Assembly (NCBI GenBank): GCA_900074745.1
Contig: LT598464.1
Location: forward strand, 745,467 to 809,466
Length of the DNA stretch: 64,000 bases
Source of the DNA: Lachancea mirantina
Taxonomy: Eukaryota; Ascomycota; Saccharomycetes; Saccharomycetales; Saccharomycetaceae
Direction: 5' to 3'
The position numbers were made by a program, and so were the translations under genes. Every line of letters starts with the position of its first letter. The first letter of the stretch is position 1. The notes below the pieces were generated by a model. That model was not told where the DNA came from, ran no database searches, and saw only the letters and a program-made list of their open reading frames with translations. Below are positions 18,652 to 28,738 of the stretch, piece by piece.

Positions 18652-19365
18652 CTAGGCCTGGGAACCTTGAGCGGCCTCCATGGCTCTAACAGCAGTCGAG
18701 TGCGCAGATGCTGGGTTCACACCAGTGACAACACGGCCATCAGTTATCGAGTAGTCATCCCATGGGCCGATGGGAGCGAGATATTTGGCGCCCCGCAGTT
18801 TGGCGATGTCCTCAACACTCTTGAGATTCTTTTCCCTCATGATGTCATCCACTTTTAAAATCACCTCTCCGATGTCCGTGAAGCCTGTAATAGCCTTCCC
18901 CTCGACGAGGTACCTGCCGGTATCCAAGTCTTTCAAGTTCTCGAAGATCGCTGGACCGTGGCAAACGGCGGCAACGACGCCTCCGTTCTGATAGATCTTG
19001 GAAGCCAAATCCTGCAAACCCTTGGCAGTCGGGTAGTCGAACAAGGTAGCATGGCCAGCAGAGGCAAAGAAGATGGAGTAGTCTTCGGCCTTGACTTCAC
19101 CTGGCTTCTTGACAGCATGGATGCCCTTGCTAAAGCTGGACGATTTGTCCTCAAACGCCTTCAAGTCCTCACCGTTGAGAGAGTTGAGAGAATGTTCGTC
19201 GTATCCAAAAGTGCCCGTCTCGGAAACGAAGTCGACTTCAATGCCCTTTCCCGTGAAAGCATCGTAGGGATGCATTGCCTCGACGACGAAAACGCCTGTT
19301 TTAGCTCCGTCTCTGTAGAAGACTTCGTTGTAGGAAGTGAGAGCAATCAAAGCTTTCTTTGCCAT
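18652..19365 (-). CDS. HSP31: HSP31-type glyoxalase III / DJ-1 family chaperone
   Basis: A 237-residue DJ-1/PfpI family protein, same length as S. cerevisiae Hsp31 and very similar throughout. Hsp31 converts methylglyoxal to D-lactate without glutathione and acts as a stress chaperone. The start [20 protein letters not shown] fits the Hsp31 N-terminus; an in-frame ATG 23 codons upstream (19434) gives an extra sequence without counterpart, so I use 19365. The active site is present: Glu29 (FVVEA), Cys135 and His136 in [12 protein letters not shown]. The conserved end [20 protein letters not shown] and [13 protein letters not shown] is intact. Usually cytosolic and stress-induced. The solo LTR remnant 12 bp beyond its stop probably supplies its 3' flank. 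Confidence 0.96.
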   Translation of the reverse strand: MAKKALIALTSYNEVFYRDGAKTGVFVVEAMHPYDAFTGKGIEVDFVSETGTFGYDEHSLNSLNGEDLKAFEDKSSSFSKGIHAVKKPGEVKAEDYSIFFASAGHATLFDYPTAKGLQDLASKIYQNGGVVAAVCHGPAIFENLKDLDTGRYLVEGKAITGFTDIGEVILKVDDIMREKNLKSVEDIAKLRGAKYLAPIGPWDDYSITDGRVVTGVNPASAHSTAVRAMEAAQGSQA

Positions 19366-19663
19366 TGTGATTGTCTTATTGTCTGTGGTTAAGAAGGAGA
19401 ACACAACAGTGAGGTGGAATGCTTCGCCAAACACTGAGTTTAAGTACCTGTCTTTCGGCAGGCTGACAAAGATCCCTTGAAATGCTTATAAACCTGTAAT
19501 TCATTGATGACACATCACAGAATGCGCGACACTGCTAAGCATGCTTACGAGCACTCAACTCCGAACGTTCCGTCGCATATTCTAGAAAGAAGGCGGATTG
19601 TGGGGACAATTCATGCTTTCTGTTCATGACAAAAGATGATCGTCAAGTCGAACGAAGTCATGT

Positions 19664-19698
19664 CACGTGCCCTTGCTGACAAAATAAAACGGGCAGAA
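19664..19698 (+). repeat. E-box module copy, plus orientation
   Basis: CACGTGCCCTTGCTGACAAA followed by ATAAAACGGGCAGAATC; the TGACAAAATAAAA part matches the LTR core on the plus strand. Confidence 0.45.
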
Positions 19699-19714
19699 TC
19701 ACATACTGGTTGCG

Positions 19715-19725
19715 GGTTCGAATCC
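19715..19725 (+). promoter_or_regulatory. solitary B-box (GGTTCGAATCC)
   Basis: An exact match to the TFIIIC B-box, set in a T-arm-like context (GCGGGTTCGAATCCGCT). No A-box or acceptor stem is found within 100 bp upstream, so this is not an intact tRNA. It may be a tRNA remnant or an isolated TFIIIC site. Confidence 0.45.
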
Positions 19726-19939
19726 GCTGGATGGGTGAGTTTCGGCTTTTATTGAGCTTGTCGGTTCGGTGGCTGACAATGTGCCAAAATTCTCATATAT
19801 TTCGTTCAGAGTTCTCCTTAATAGAAAGGAAATCGAAAATTAATGTTGATATCGTTCCGTGATTAGCTCAATAGCACGACAACTCTAAAGTTGGTCATAA
19901 CGTTCCCCTTAGATTTGATTCTTACAATCTGTTACTATC

Positions 19940-20175
19940 AATAAAACAAACGGTAAAATTTCATCGTACGTCGTACCATACAACTGGTGACATGATTTAG
20001 GTGGGTAGGGAGATGTTTGCAACGCCAAAAGTAGGATTACTTGACCGAGTGCTCTTGCCGAATGCGAACCGTCCATTCGATCTTCTAATCTTATTTTGTC
20101 AGCGTGGTCACGTGTTTCGAGCAAGCCATTGTACAACTTGGCAATATCACCCGCTGTAAACTTCTTCCAAGAAAA
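19940..20175 (-). repeat. diverged LTR-like remnant (copy D)
   Basis: Shares GAATGCGAACCGTC exactly with copy B, and TCTAATCTTATTTTGTCAGC then GTGGTCACGTG with the LTR core. It ends GGCAATATCACCCGCTGTAA then ACTTCTTCCAA, matching the TGTTGGAAG end of the family. The minus strand keeps a frame reading RDHADKIRLEDRMDGSHSAR, close to RDRYDRIKLEKWADGSHSAK in copy B. Confidence 0.6.
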
Positions 20176-21472
20176 AGGTTCTGTAGCCAGCCAAAAAAGC
20201 ATGTCATGCTTGATTAGTCGACTCGAGTATTTTGCTCCTGTTCTTGGTTGCACTTGCCGTTTCTTTAACGATGCCATTCTCAAAATTTCGTTTCATTTAT
20301 AGTATTCTATCCTCTCCGTCTTACGCTCTTTCAAAAGTCGCTAATACACTCTTTATTGTCTTCCTCAATGTTGCGTAGTTGGAGAAAACGTGATCAAGAC
20401 ATTTATTGTGGCAAAATCATGAAAGAATTTGGCAACTCAATCACGCTGCTGTTGTAGTTTTTTACCGAAATCCGCCTCCGATAAAATTCTTATTAGTCTT
20501 GAGAATTGAAATATCGCACTAAGTTCTTATAAATCCAGTTGCGATAATCATGGTGTTATTGATGGTTTTGAGGGTAGTGGCATTTTACAAGGCATCGCTT
20601 TTTCTACCATTATACAACACAATATAATATGCACCAAATATTAATTTGGTGCAATGATTGGATCTATTTATTTCTTTATTAATGTTGACCGTCCATGGTT
20701 GACTGCTTCCAAATTAGTTACTTAGCTCTTTCAAAGCTTGCTTGGTTGCACAATTTGTCGAATATTGAGTGCTTTTAGATCTCCTTTAGTGCTGTAATTA
20801 TTTGAGCGCTTTAGCATAAGATTCGCTTATCCTACTTTCTGAATGATGGCCGGCTTCGGTAGCTACGCAGGCGACTTTGTTGGGGCACAAGCATAAGTGT
20901 GCCCTCGTTTATCGTTCTTTCCTCTCGAGCGATGAGGGCATGTTCCGTTATGCCTACATGGTGATTCGGTTATGAATTTGCTTCTGAAAGACTATTAAAA
21001 GGAAAGTATTGCTACGAACAGGTTATGAAGCGGTTACAATAAATACTACTCTCTGATAGATCTACCGTCGATTGAGGCACTGGCGTTCTTTAGTTCTTTA
21101 ACCTTTTCGAACTTTGATACAATGCCTTTGTCCACAGGTGGTATTTAATGCCCATTCGCACTACCAGGACCGCTGTTTAAAACTGTATTTGTTATATACT
21201 GCGACCTTGGCATTTCTATTTAAATAAAAGCACGCAATAACTCAATCGTTCTCTAGAATTCCGTTGCCAACAATTTTAACTCAGCATTTGCCCATTATGT
21301 GTAACGTTTTATCAAACGGTATTCCCCATACAATCCATCAAAAAAAACACGGAAATTTTACGACAACCAAATTATGTGGAATCTATATCATACATCAGGT
21401 GTACACCAACCGAGATGAATACGCGGAACAATTATCGACATGTGCTTAGTTCATATCTGATCCCCTAAAAGC

Positions 21473-23013
21473 TCAGAGAGAGTATCTGAAATTCTTGTTC
21501 TCAAAGTCCGTAAGATCTAAAAATTCGACGTCATCTGGTGCCACATACCATGTTGGATCCTCGGCAAACTTTTTGTCCCTCTTTCTATTCTCACGGATGT
21601 TCACCAGGAGAAGAATGAAGAGGTCGACCGTCGCGACGGCCAGACAGGCAACCATGGTAACTCTTGCGGGCTTGTACTGAGGAGCATCTGAAGCGCGAAA
21701 GGTCTGGGGTCCAATAACATTTCCTATGCAGTAAGAAACCAAAAATGCCGCCGATACTGTCAGCTTCTTGGTGTGTCCAGCAGCATCCGATGTTATGGAG
21801 GCCAGAATAGTTACCATACCGATGGCAAAAAATGGGATGAGGTAGTACCCTGCAAGTCCAGCTTTTGTAGACTCGGGAAAGGCAAGCAAGCATGTAGCAA
21901 GTAAAGTAATCAAGCAACTCACTGCTCCGACAATAACTCTTTTACCTGTCTTGGTAGCAATGTAGCCGGTTATGATGCCGGATGCAATCTGAACAGCACC
22001 GTTACCTAATCCGACCAAAAGAGAATCTTGGGAAGAGTAGGCCAGTGTCTTATGCAACAAGATTGACGAAAAAGGACCTAAGCCACCGTTGGGAATTTGA
22101 GCCGTCAGGCCCCAAATGACATAGATCCATGTACGAGGATCTCTGGAAGCCTCGACGAACTGGTACCACTTAAACTTCTTGCTACCAAAACCTTGCTGGT
22201 TGGAATTTATGCGCTGGACCTGCAAAAGAAGTTCTTCCTCGGTCAAGAACCAGGCTTTGCTAGGGTTCTCTGGTATGTAAAAGTAGAACAGCACTCCGAA
22301 AAGCACCGAGATCAGGCCGGTAACGATAAAAAGTACCTTCCAAGACTCGACCGAGTACGACTCGGCATGATGTGCCAGTCCATAGGCAATAAAGCCTCCA
22401 ATAATACCACCCAGACCATTACAAGAAAACCAGTAAGCAATCCTAGCAAAGTGCTCTTCTTTCCTGTACCATTGGGACGTCAAAATAAAAACCCGGGAGT
22501 GATACTGGACTCAAATATGCCGAGGAACACGCGGCCTGTAATTATTCCTGCACCATTAGTAGCGCCCGCGTGTGCACACAACACAATACCCCAAATTACA
22601 ATACAGGCAGACAACGTTTTGACGAAAGAGAGCCTCTGTAACAGCTGAGACAATGGGAATTCTGCACCCAAGTATGCCAGGTAAAATGCAGTGCCCAGCC
22701 AGGAAAATTCGTTTGGTGCTAAATGTAAGTCGGCCTGTATACCCATGACACCAGCATAACTGTTAGTCACCTTGTCCATGTATTGCAAAGTGTACAGGGC
22801 CCAGATCATGGGTTGAATGTACAGATCAACCTTACGAACCAGCCTCCTGTTTTTGTCCTCTGTGACAACTAGTTCTTTACCAGCGAGATTGATTTGGAAT
22901 GCATCGTCAACGTCACTGGCTTCTTCGGGACCTGAAGGAACCTGCTTTACGTTTGAGAGCGTTGAGGTCTTCTCGTTTTCGAGTCCAGCTTCTGCCATTG
23001 GATTTGCGCCCAT
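21473..23013 (-). pseudogene. ACS-family permease (Dal5/allantoate-permease type), one-base frameshift
   Basis: Two frames join into one MFS protein of about 514 residues of the anion:cation symporter family (S. cerevisiae Dal5, Tna1, Seo1, Yct1), which take up allantoate, nicotinate and similar anions. Part 1 (22480-23013) covers a hydrophilic N-terminus and segments 1-4 to GIFESSITPGF; part 2 (21473-22483) resumes at LTSQWYRKEEHFARIAYWF and runs to the family tail NKNFRYSL. The break is in a run of five T (minus strand) near 22490, where one more base would restore the expected spacing before QWY. Nothing else is damaged, so this is either a young pseudogene or a homopolymer error in the assembly. 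It is similar to the intact gene at 57353. Confidence 0.85.
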
Positions 23014-24258
23014 TCTCTTGCCCTAAACACTACCATCTAGCTTCAACTCCATCTGAAACGTTGGCTAAACTTATCTTTCATCTATATGAGCGCTCCGGCC
23101 TGAAGACTTCAATGACATGTGGCTCTTCTTAACAAACGCCAAAGCACCGGAGGTAACGTAACGAAGTCATTGAGTATTCGAAAGGTAGCAAAAGCTTGTG
23201 TAAAAGTCACCACATTTTCGTGGGCCGCGTTGAAAACCGCCCAGGGTTGTCGCGTTACCGTGAAGCAGTGCACTGACCCATTTATTAATTGTGGCTGTCC
23301 GTAATTTTCTTGGCAACCCGTCAGTAGCATGAAAACGGGAGCTGCCCGTGTGAACCCGCTCTAGCTTCGGTAGCATGCAATAAAAGGGTTCAAATTTTGT
23401 CTGTCAGACAAAGTAACTCCATTGGAGATTTCCCGCAGAAATTAAACGAGCTAGCGTGGCTTTTTCTTCGAACCCTATTTTTAATGTCCTCGAAACGTCT
23501 TTTTTTCGTTTGGCTCGCAGAAAGACTTAAATCGAGCATCGAAATAACCCCGACATCGTGACTCTCTCACGAACACCGCACTCCAGGAATTTTCCGGGCT
23601 AAGGGCGGAAAAAGGATAAAGTTTGGACAGTTTTTTGGCCTTTTTAAGCAACATAGCTTCACTAAATCACTTTCGGTGAATCTGACCTCGAGAGTTGCCT
23701 AAGCAAGTTACACGGTACGACAGGGCCAACGAATGAGGTCTTTGCCAGTACAGTTACGCGCAGCCCTCCTTGAGCTTCAATTGGTCCATTAAAGTCAAGA
23801 AGGAAATTGCACCATTTTCGTACTTGTACTTAGATCGCAGAAGTAAGCGCCTTATCGTAACCTTGAGCTGCTCGTCACAATATTTGATTCAGTATGAAAG
23901 AAGCGTAGGACAAGGCACTGCAATAGGCGTAGCATATGTATCTCAGATGTGAGGCAATAAGAGGTACATAGGAGTTCCGTTCGAAAGGGGAAGGAATGCA
24001 TCTTGCTGGTGTTTTAAATTCAAATTGTTGACTACATGCAAATTCGTGAAAAACGCTTGTATAGCTTCCTTGTTCAAAAACCGAAACAAACGCATTTCGA
24101 TCTTTTGTGCCAAATCTTCCTGACCATCGTCAATCAGCTGTAAGTGCCACTATTGACATTTTCAAAATCGATCACACGTCTTAATATACCGTTTCGAATC
24201 CGTTGAGTCAAATTTTGTAGAGGTTAGATCGTCGCCGTCATAAAAAATTCCGTTCGGT

Positions 24259-24291
24259 CTTTTTAGTTTAAGCTGTCACCCTGATCACGTG
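24259..24291 (-). repeat. E-box module copy
   Basis: Minus strand: CACGTGATCAGGGTGACAGC followed by TTAAACTAAAAAG. Match to the core with two changes in the GACAGAATAA part. Confidence 0.4.
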
Positions 24292-25135
24292 ACATACTTC
24301 ATACTTCCAAAGACGGGACCGTATTTCTCGTCTACCTCAATAAAGTATTGTATAAACCTGAACTTTTTTTCGCGCCAGTGGAAAAATACTTCTCGCAGCC
24401 GGCAATCAATTTTTTTCAACGTAATTTCATCTCCTGAGGCAACCATTACTTAGCTCTGATATCTTGAATTTCCAAAAATTTCACGTGGGGTGCCGAAAAA
24501 TGTATGGATGGGGCAATGAAAATGATGCCTTTGGTATAGCAGGTCAGAATGCGCGCGAATTGAATTGCGCTATCGTTCGCAATTAATGCCACGGAAGCCT
24601 AAAGTTGTCGCTCATATTGAAAAAAGCCGAACAAACCAGCCTGCAGAAAAAGATATGCGCTCGAAAAATTAACCGTAGAAACCACGAGCGACCAACGATC
24701 AAATATTTGTAAGCTGTAAAGATTCACCGAGTGCAGTACGTACAGTGCATATAGTGCGTCGAATTTGACTTTATGACGATCGAATGATTGTTGGACCACC
24801 AACTGTTGACAGAACTCTTTTCAACGCATTGCCTATGCTTTTTGCCAGATCAAGGTAATCGCAGCAGAGTAGGAGATCGAATAACTTTGTTTAGGGACTC
24901 GCATAGCGATTGCGCAAAAAATCCGTGATCAAATTTACTGCACGGAAGACAGAACCAAACATGACCTAGCTGTACATCCCCCGCATGATAATGCTTGCAG
25001 TCATCCGCACGCAGCAGTTCGAAAGAAATTTTCGTACGTTGCATGTATCGAGTTGACGGTCGGGACTAGCAGGAGACGAACATCTGTTACCGTACGAGCC
25101 GCCGAAAAAACGGAACTTTTGAAAGTTATAGAGCG

Positions 25136-25514
25136 NNNNNNNNNNNNNNNNNNNNNNNNNNNNNNNNNNNNNNNNNNNNNNNNNNNNNNNNNNNNNNNNN
25201 NNNNNNNNNNNNNNNNNNNNNNNNNNNNNNNNNNNNNNNNNNNNNNNNNNNNNNNNNNNNNNNNNNNNNNNNNNNNNNNNNNNNNNNNNNNNNNNNNNNN
25301 NNNNNNNNNNNNNNNNNNNNNNNNNNNNNNNNNNNNNNNNNNNNNNNNNNNNNNNNNNNNNNNNNNNNNNNNNNNNNNNNNNNNNNNNNNNNNNNNNNNN
25401 NNNNNNNNNNNNNNNNNNNNNNNNNNNNNNNNNNNNNNNNNNNNNNNNNNNNNNNNNNNNNNNNNNNNNNNNNNNNNNNNNNNNNNNNNNNNNNNNNNNN
25501 NNNNNNNNNNNNNN
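25136..25514. other. assembly gap (379 N)
   Basis: Run of N with no sequence. The true length and content are unknown; translations crossing it mean nothing. Confidence 0.99.
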
Positions 25515-26217
25515 CAACTGGGAGAACAGAATATTACTTAATTCATGATTTTTCTTGTCGCCATAAGTCATAACGTCCAACCTTCATGCTCTAGACGATC
25601 TCATCTAGCTTTAAGGCCATAGCATTCAATATTCAAACCTAGTAATGAACCAGCTCGAATAGATCGGTTAAACTTTTGGCGGTCACATCTGCCTCAATAG
25701 CGCGAAGCACGGTTACACCTTGAATGGCCACTTTGTTGCCTATAAGCTTTGAAATTCTCTTCAATCTAGCCTATCCAGCTCGTAATCTCGCGCTGTAACG
25801 TCTGTTTCCTTTGTAGATAATTCTCTGACAAGACTGGTTCCGCCGGTTCACCCTCCAAACCAGGCCGTTAAGTTATCAGATAGATTCCGAAAAGCCCGGG
25901 CCTATATCTGACACTTCTGCTAGCCTATCGAGTCACGCAGAAGCGGCACTCAGTATCTTCGCTCTGAACGCCTTCAGTTCATTTGCTATAAGAGCCTACC
26001 ATATACAAGAGTTGCTGACGCTTATTCACATTCGCGCAAAACGCGTTCCGAAAATCTTCCGATTAACAAAGCGCGCAAATTTCGTTGATGGCACAGGACT
26101 TGACTCTCAGATTGCTGTTCTTCACGCATTCCAAGTTGCTGCTGGCTTACGATATTAAAAGTCCACCGTATGACTTTTAATCGTGAAACGAGCTCACGCG
26201 AAGTACTAATCCTGACT

Positions 26218-27297
26218 TTATTTTACTCTGATAACGACTTTGCCTTTCGCTCTGTTGGAGGTTAATCTGTCAAATGCCTGCTGGTAGTCATCGAAATCCC
26301 AGACGGAATCAATCTGAGGTACAAATTCTTTGTGGCTAATGAGTTCGTTGCCCAGTTCAAGCGCTTTTTTTGAGTTCTGCGTGAAGAAGTTAGCGTAGTT
26401 GTATTTCCTAAATGGTCCATATCGGCGGAGCATTTCCCAGGAGGGGAGGTAATTCGAGAGACTAGGGGCATTATAATTTACCTTCTTGTCACCTATAATG
26501 GTGACATAGTAGGAATTTTGGCAGCGAGGTTTAAGAACATCATTGATGCAAGGAAAAAAATCCTTGTTTCCGACACAGTCGAAGATCAAATCAAACTTTT
26601 CCCCGTCGAGTTTGTCTGTGATGCACACCTTGGTAGCTTTCGCCAAGTCACCGTCATCGTAGGGAATAAGATGGTCGAACCCCATTTCTCGATTGTAGTC
26701 GATCGAATTTTTCGAGCAGATGCCAACGACAGCCCTAGACTTGAGATAATTCTTGGCAATTTGAACCACGGCGTTTCCGACCGCGGTCGACGCTCCTATG
26801 ACGAGAATTTTGCTGGAGGGTCCCAGTTTTTGACCAAAACGAAACAACCCGTCATACGCCGTGCCAAAGACCAAAGGCCATGCTGCGTTCAAGACAAAAT
26901 CGTCATACTTTTGGCCCTCAAAAGACACGCTTGGAGTGACGCCGAACTTTTCTGGATCAAGCACCAGATAGTTGCTCAAAGCGCCTCGTCCGCCGTACAG
27001 GTGATCGAAAACCCCATTAATTCTGTCACCGACTTTAAAATCCTTGACGTTTTCACCGGATCTGCACACGACACCGCTAAAATCTCTCAAAATCGCCTTG
27101 GGCTGCTTACTCGCTAGACGAGGGGAAGCAAGTTTGTAAAGGATATAGTCAATTGGATTTATCGCCGCGGCATGAATTTCGACTACTAGCTCATTAGGAG
27201 AGTAGATGGAATCAAGATCAAGTTCTTCACCGGTAATAACCAGTGGACTTTGACTGTTCACAAATGTTACCGACCTATTCGTGACTTTGTTAGACAT
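26218..27297 (-). CDS. YIM1: YIM1-like zinc-less alcohol dehydrogenase family protein
   Basis: A 359-residue medium-chain dehydrogenase of the quinone-oxidoreductase type, close to S. cerevisiae Yim1 (365 residues), a lipid-droplet and mitochondria-associated protein linked to DNA-damage resistance. Shared landmarks are VTNRSVTFVNSQSPLVITGE near the start, AAAINPIDYILY, the catalytic-domain RDFSGVV and KVGDRINGVFDHLYGGRGAL, the nucleotide-binding ILVIGASTAVGNAVVQIAKN, VVGICSKNSIDYNREMGFDH, the FDLIFDCVGN block and the end DRLTSNRAKGKVVIRVK. No structural zinc ligands are seen. The ATG is the first in frame and lies 78-85 bp after a TATA box. Intact. Confidence 0.93.
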   Translation of the reverse strand: MSNKVTNRSVTFVNSQSPLVITGEELDLDSIYSPNELVVEIHAAAINPIDYILYKLASPRLASKQPKAILRDFSGVVCRSGENVKDFKVGDRINGVFDHLYGGRGALSNYLVLDPEKFGVTPSVSFEGQKYDDFVLNAAWPLVFGTAYDGLFRFGQKLGPSSKILVIGASTAVGNAVVQIAKNYLKSRAVVGICSKNSIDYNREMGFDHLIPYDDGDLAKATKVCITDKLDGEKFDLIFDCVGNKDFFPCINDVLKPRCQNSYYVTIIGDKKVNYNAPSLSNYLPSWEMLRRYGPFRKYNYANFFTQNSKKALELGNELISHKEFVPQIDSVWDFDDYQQAFDRLTSNRAKGKVVIRVK

Positions 27298-27374
27298 GAC
27301 TTCTGAATTTGGAGCTGAGATTTAATGCTAGCAACAAATCAAAAGAGCCGCTACTATACCAAAACGTATACATA

Positions 27375-27382
27375 TTTATATA
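27375..27382 (-). promoter_or_regulatory. TATA box of YIM1-like gene
   Basis: TATATAAA on the minus strand, 78-85 bp before the ATG. Confidence 0.6.
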
Positions 27383-27551
27383 TACATTTCTACAATTGTG
27401 CCCCGGCCCGGACTTCTTAAATTTGCGGTAGACCCTTAGCTTAGAAATCGTCATTTAGTAATCTGATGAAGAAAGTTAAATTTTATCGGTCCCGGATCGC
27501 TAAATTGCTCGTACATTGATACGTTGATTTGAAATTCATTCTTGGTACAAG

Positions 27552-28125
27552 ATATGCATTTGGTACGAAATTAGAGCCCTCTACTCAACGGGTTCGAGAG
27601 TGGGTTTTGACTTGATTCGTCCGTAGAGCTTGTATGCGAGCGATGCCTGGGTCACAAGCCTCATAAGTGTATGGGACAAACACCTCCAGTACTGGCCCAT
27701 TAACGGGGTCACGAGATCTGACATCCCCGGTTCCTCACTATCCAGGAAGACTTGCCAAACCCAGGTAGCCCGACAACCAAAACCGCTTGTAGTGCCCGTT
27801 CCTTTTTCTCGAAACTCTACACCATACTGTGAAGTCTTGGCGTTTTTACCTGAAAAACAACTAACTAGAGAACCGTAATGAAATCAATCTACGAGGAACG
27901 CTAGCATTGATACTGTGAAGTGATCAGAGGAGTGGACATCAGACTGTTTTCTCTGTTCAAAACGGTTACTTTACTACATTGAGAGCCATCTTCGGCGATC
28001 TCAACAATTATGTCATAGCTTAAGGCGTGGTATTTATCAGCGCCGAAGAAATAGTTCGATCTCAAAATTGGGTGACATCCTGATCAGCTAAGGTTTTGTA
28101 TCATAGGGAGTTAGCACACATCGAG
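27552..28125. repeat. dispersed 0.6-kb repeat R2, copy 1
   Basis: Aligns along its length with 41895-42556: TATGCATTTGGTACGAA, GGTTCGAGAG, ATTCGTCCG, GCCCGACAACCAAAACCGCT, ACACCATACTGTGAAGTCTT, GCATTGATACTG, TACATTGAGAGCCATCTTCG, GCGATCTCAACAATTATG, TCATAGCTTAAGGCGT, each with few changes in the other copy. On the minus strand both copies keep peptides with conservative changes (ATWVWQVFLDSEEPGMSDLV here, ATWAWKVYLESGQPSLTDHV there), but stops and one-base indels interrupt any long frame. It is either an unknown decayed gene family or a transposon remnant. About 90 bp near the right end of copy 2 are missing here. Confidence 0.75.
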
Positions 28126-28738
28126 TCGAGCGGAATCAGTAGAATTTGAGCTTTCGTACGAAGTGGTTACTCACTGTTCAAGTCTGCCCCGCCGGAATTG
28201 AGTTATTGAACTCATTTCAACGAAGGTGACGGTACATTGAAGTGCAAGGTTCAAATGCTAAATCCAGCGGGTGAAGCAATCTGCTGAACTAGATGTGTCG
28301 AAATTTGAAATGTTGATCTCATAGACAGCCATCACTAAAGAATGATAGCAAGTCTACATAGAAAAAATATTCTTAGGCTCTGTCTGGTAATTTTATAATG
28401 TGTCTTTGCATAACGTGATACAGACGATTAGACGACTTCCCCTTTCGCAAGAGCGATACCCGAGTGCACCTTAGATATGCAGATTAGCCATGATAGTAAT
28501 CTCGGAGGTATGAATTTTTTGAAAAGCCCAAAACTTTCAAGTTTCTCAGTCTATCCAGCCGAGTGGGCGAAAACAACAATCTTTGCAACATTATTTGATA
28601 ACATTAGATGCCGATCTTATTTATGGCCTCGTATTTGACATAAGCTCGTCGTGAGTGCTACAATAATCATACCAGATGCAACTAAACACACATCACTCGC
28701 GAAACGTAGGTAAAAGTCGAACATTGTCCTGTAACGTC
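28126..28738. other. intergenic, 613 bp
   Basis: Follows the R2 repeat and ends at the stop of the permease gene. AT-rich; nothing supportable. Confidence 0.4.

Larger units (their letters stand above)
19366..21472. other. gene-poor AT-rich region, 2.1 kb
   Basis: Holds an E-box module (19664-19698), a solitary Pol III B-box (19715-19725), a diverged LTR remnant (19940-20175) and two hairpins: GCACCAAAT-ATTA-ATTTGGTGC at 20631-20652 and GGGCACA-AGCATAAG-TGTGCCC at 20883-20904. No credible protein gene; an unannotated RNA cannot be excluded around 20840-20950, which is less AT-rich than its surroundings. Confidence 0.45.
23014..26217. other. gene-poor region, 3.2 kb, with assembly gap
   Basis: No intact gene. 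An E-box module lies at 24259-24291. A minus-strand open stretch at 25639-25775 reads KLIGNKVAIQGVTVLRAIEA and ends AKSLTDLFELVHY before a stop; it looks like the C-terminus of a decayed protein gene, family unknown. The run of N lies inside this region and could hide part of it. Confidence 0.4.

Noticed and set aside
19909-20283. 124-codon minus frame near 20 kb
   Set aside because: Coincides with the diverged LTR remnant D; not counted as a host gene.
23770-23952. 60-codon plus frame starting MSFNWSIKVKKE
   Set aside because: Not ATG-supported by promoter or similarity; likely chance.
24966-25580. Open frames running through the N block
   Set aside because: They exist only because N is translated as X; no real coding sequence is shown.
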